Source: DATAXI01 sp036266845 (GTDB lineage: Bacteria > Verrucomicrobiota > Verrucomicrobiia > Chthoniobacterales > Chthoniobacteraceae). From it: a DNA stretch of 13,758 bases. The notes under the pieces are model-generated. The model saw only the letters and a list, made by a program, of their open reading frames with translations. It made no database searches and was not told the origin of the DNA. Made by a program: the position numbers and the translations under genes. Where the stretch lies: assembly GCA_036266845.1 (NCBI GenBank), contig DATAXI010000178.1, forward strand, positions 1 through 13,758, written 5' to 3'. Positions 13,678-13,758 of this stretch are shown piece after piece (within the stretch, counting starts at the first letter, position 1; each line of letters opens with the position of its first letter).

Positions 13678-13758
13678 CTACTCTTTGAGCGACCGCTCCA
13701 GTTCCCCAATCACTTCATCCAGCCATTCGCGCATCGGGACGCCGCGATACCTTTCGGG
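13678..13758 (-). CDS. CdiI-type immunity protein, second tandem copy (C-terminal end only)
   Basis: Only the last 26 codons and the TAG stop (13680-13678) are inside the window; the gene begins beyond the right edge. The visible residues, ERYRGVPMREWLDEVIGELE and then RSLKE, are identical to the first copy up to RSL, where the first copy ends in IDGSK. The DNA of this part differs at only 5 of 72 positions, so the duplication is recent or is kept alike by gene conversion. Both copies lie head to tail on the same strand, 43 bases apart, and were probably transcribed together from a promoter further right. Confidence 0.82.
   Translation of the reverse strand, partial: PERYRGVPMREWLDEVIGELERSLKE
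13687..13758. repeat. Direct repeat, unit 2 (3' end of immunity gene copy 2)
   Basis: Partner of 13323-13394, offset by 364 bases. The identity runs to the last base of the window, where the sequence stops inside the repeat. Confidence 0.92.

Overview
The window looks like chromosomal DNA from a GC-rich member of the Verrucomicrobiota that is not Akkermansia itself. The main evidence is a run of three minus-strand genes (1-2534) that match in order and in layout the Akkermansia Amuc_1102, Amuc_1101 (PilM-like) and Amuc_1100 genes. Two further points agree: a small SH3-type lipoprotein of a kind I associate with this phylum, and almost no Shine-Dalgarno sequences. The assignment rests on remembered protein families, not on a search.

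Layout from left to right. Positions 1-2534 (minus) hold the pilus-associated operon: a signal-peptide protein (Amuc_1102-like), a natural PilM-PilN fusion, and the first 53 codons of an Amuc_1100-like membrane-anchored protein that starts inside the PilM stop codon and runs off the left edge. Positions 2632-5045 (minus) hold two surface-polysaccharide genes, a polyprenyl-phosphate sugar-1-phosphate transferase and a UDP-glucuronate decarboxylase (UDP-xylose synthase), separated by a clear intrinsic terminator. aroD (5095-5805, plus) diverges from the transferase and converges on a lone receiver-domain response regulator (5893-6270, minus), with hairpins between them. Next come an M50 site-2-type membrane metalloprotease (6374-7150, minus) and a DinG/XPD-type iron-sulfur helicase (7217-9223, minus).

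Two tandem secreted cysteine-peptidase-like paralogues (9311-9817 and 9931-10464, plus) follow. Each has its own sigma70-like promoter with a 16-bp spacer, and the first is placed so that the transcript should be almost or fully leaderless. Positions 10668-13085 (minus) are leuC, an SH3-like lipoprotein gene, then leuD. The two isopropylmalate isomerase subunits resemble plant plastid enzymes more than the Escherichia coli type. The right edge (13305-13758, minus) has two tandem copies of a CdiI-type contact-dependent-inhibition immunity gene, the second cut by the window end, with no toxin gene in view.

How the genes work together: most are housekeeping or cell-envelope genes (shikimate and leucine pathways, helicase, membrane protease) next to accessory surface functions (pilus assembly, exopolysaccharide priming, secreted wall-active enzymes, toxin immunity). 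No gap exceeds 300 bases. The larger gaps are 10465-10667 (convergent; only weak inverted repeats), 13086-13304 (leuC leader), 9818-9930 (promoter of the second peptidase), 6271-6373 and 2535-2631 (no convincing signal). I saw no tRNA, rRNA, CRISPR array, insertion sequence or riboswitch.
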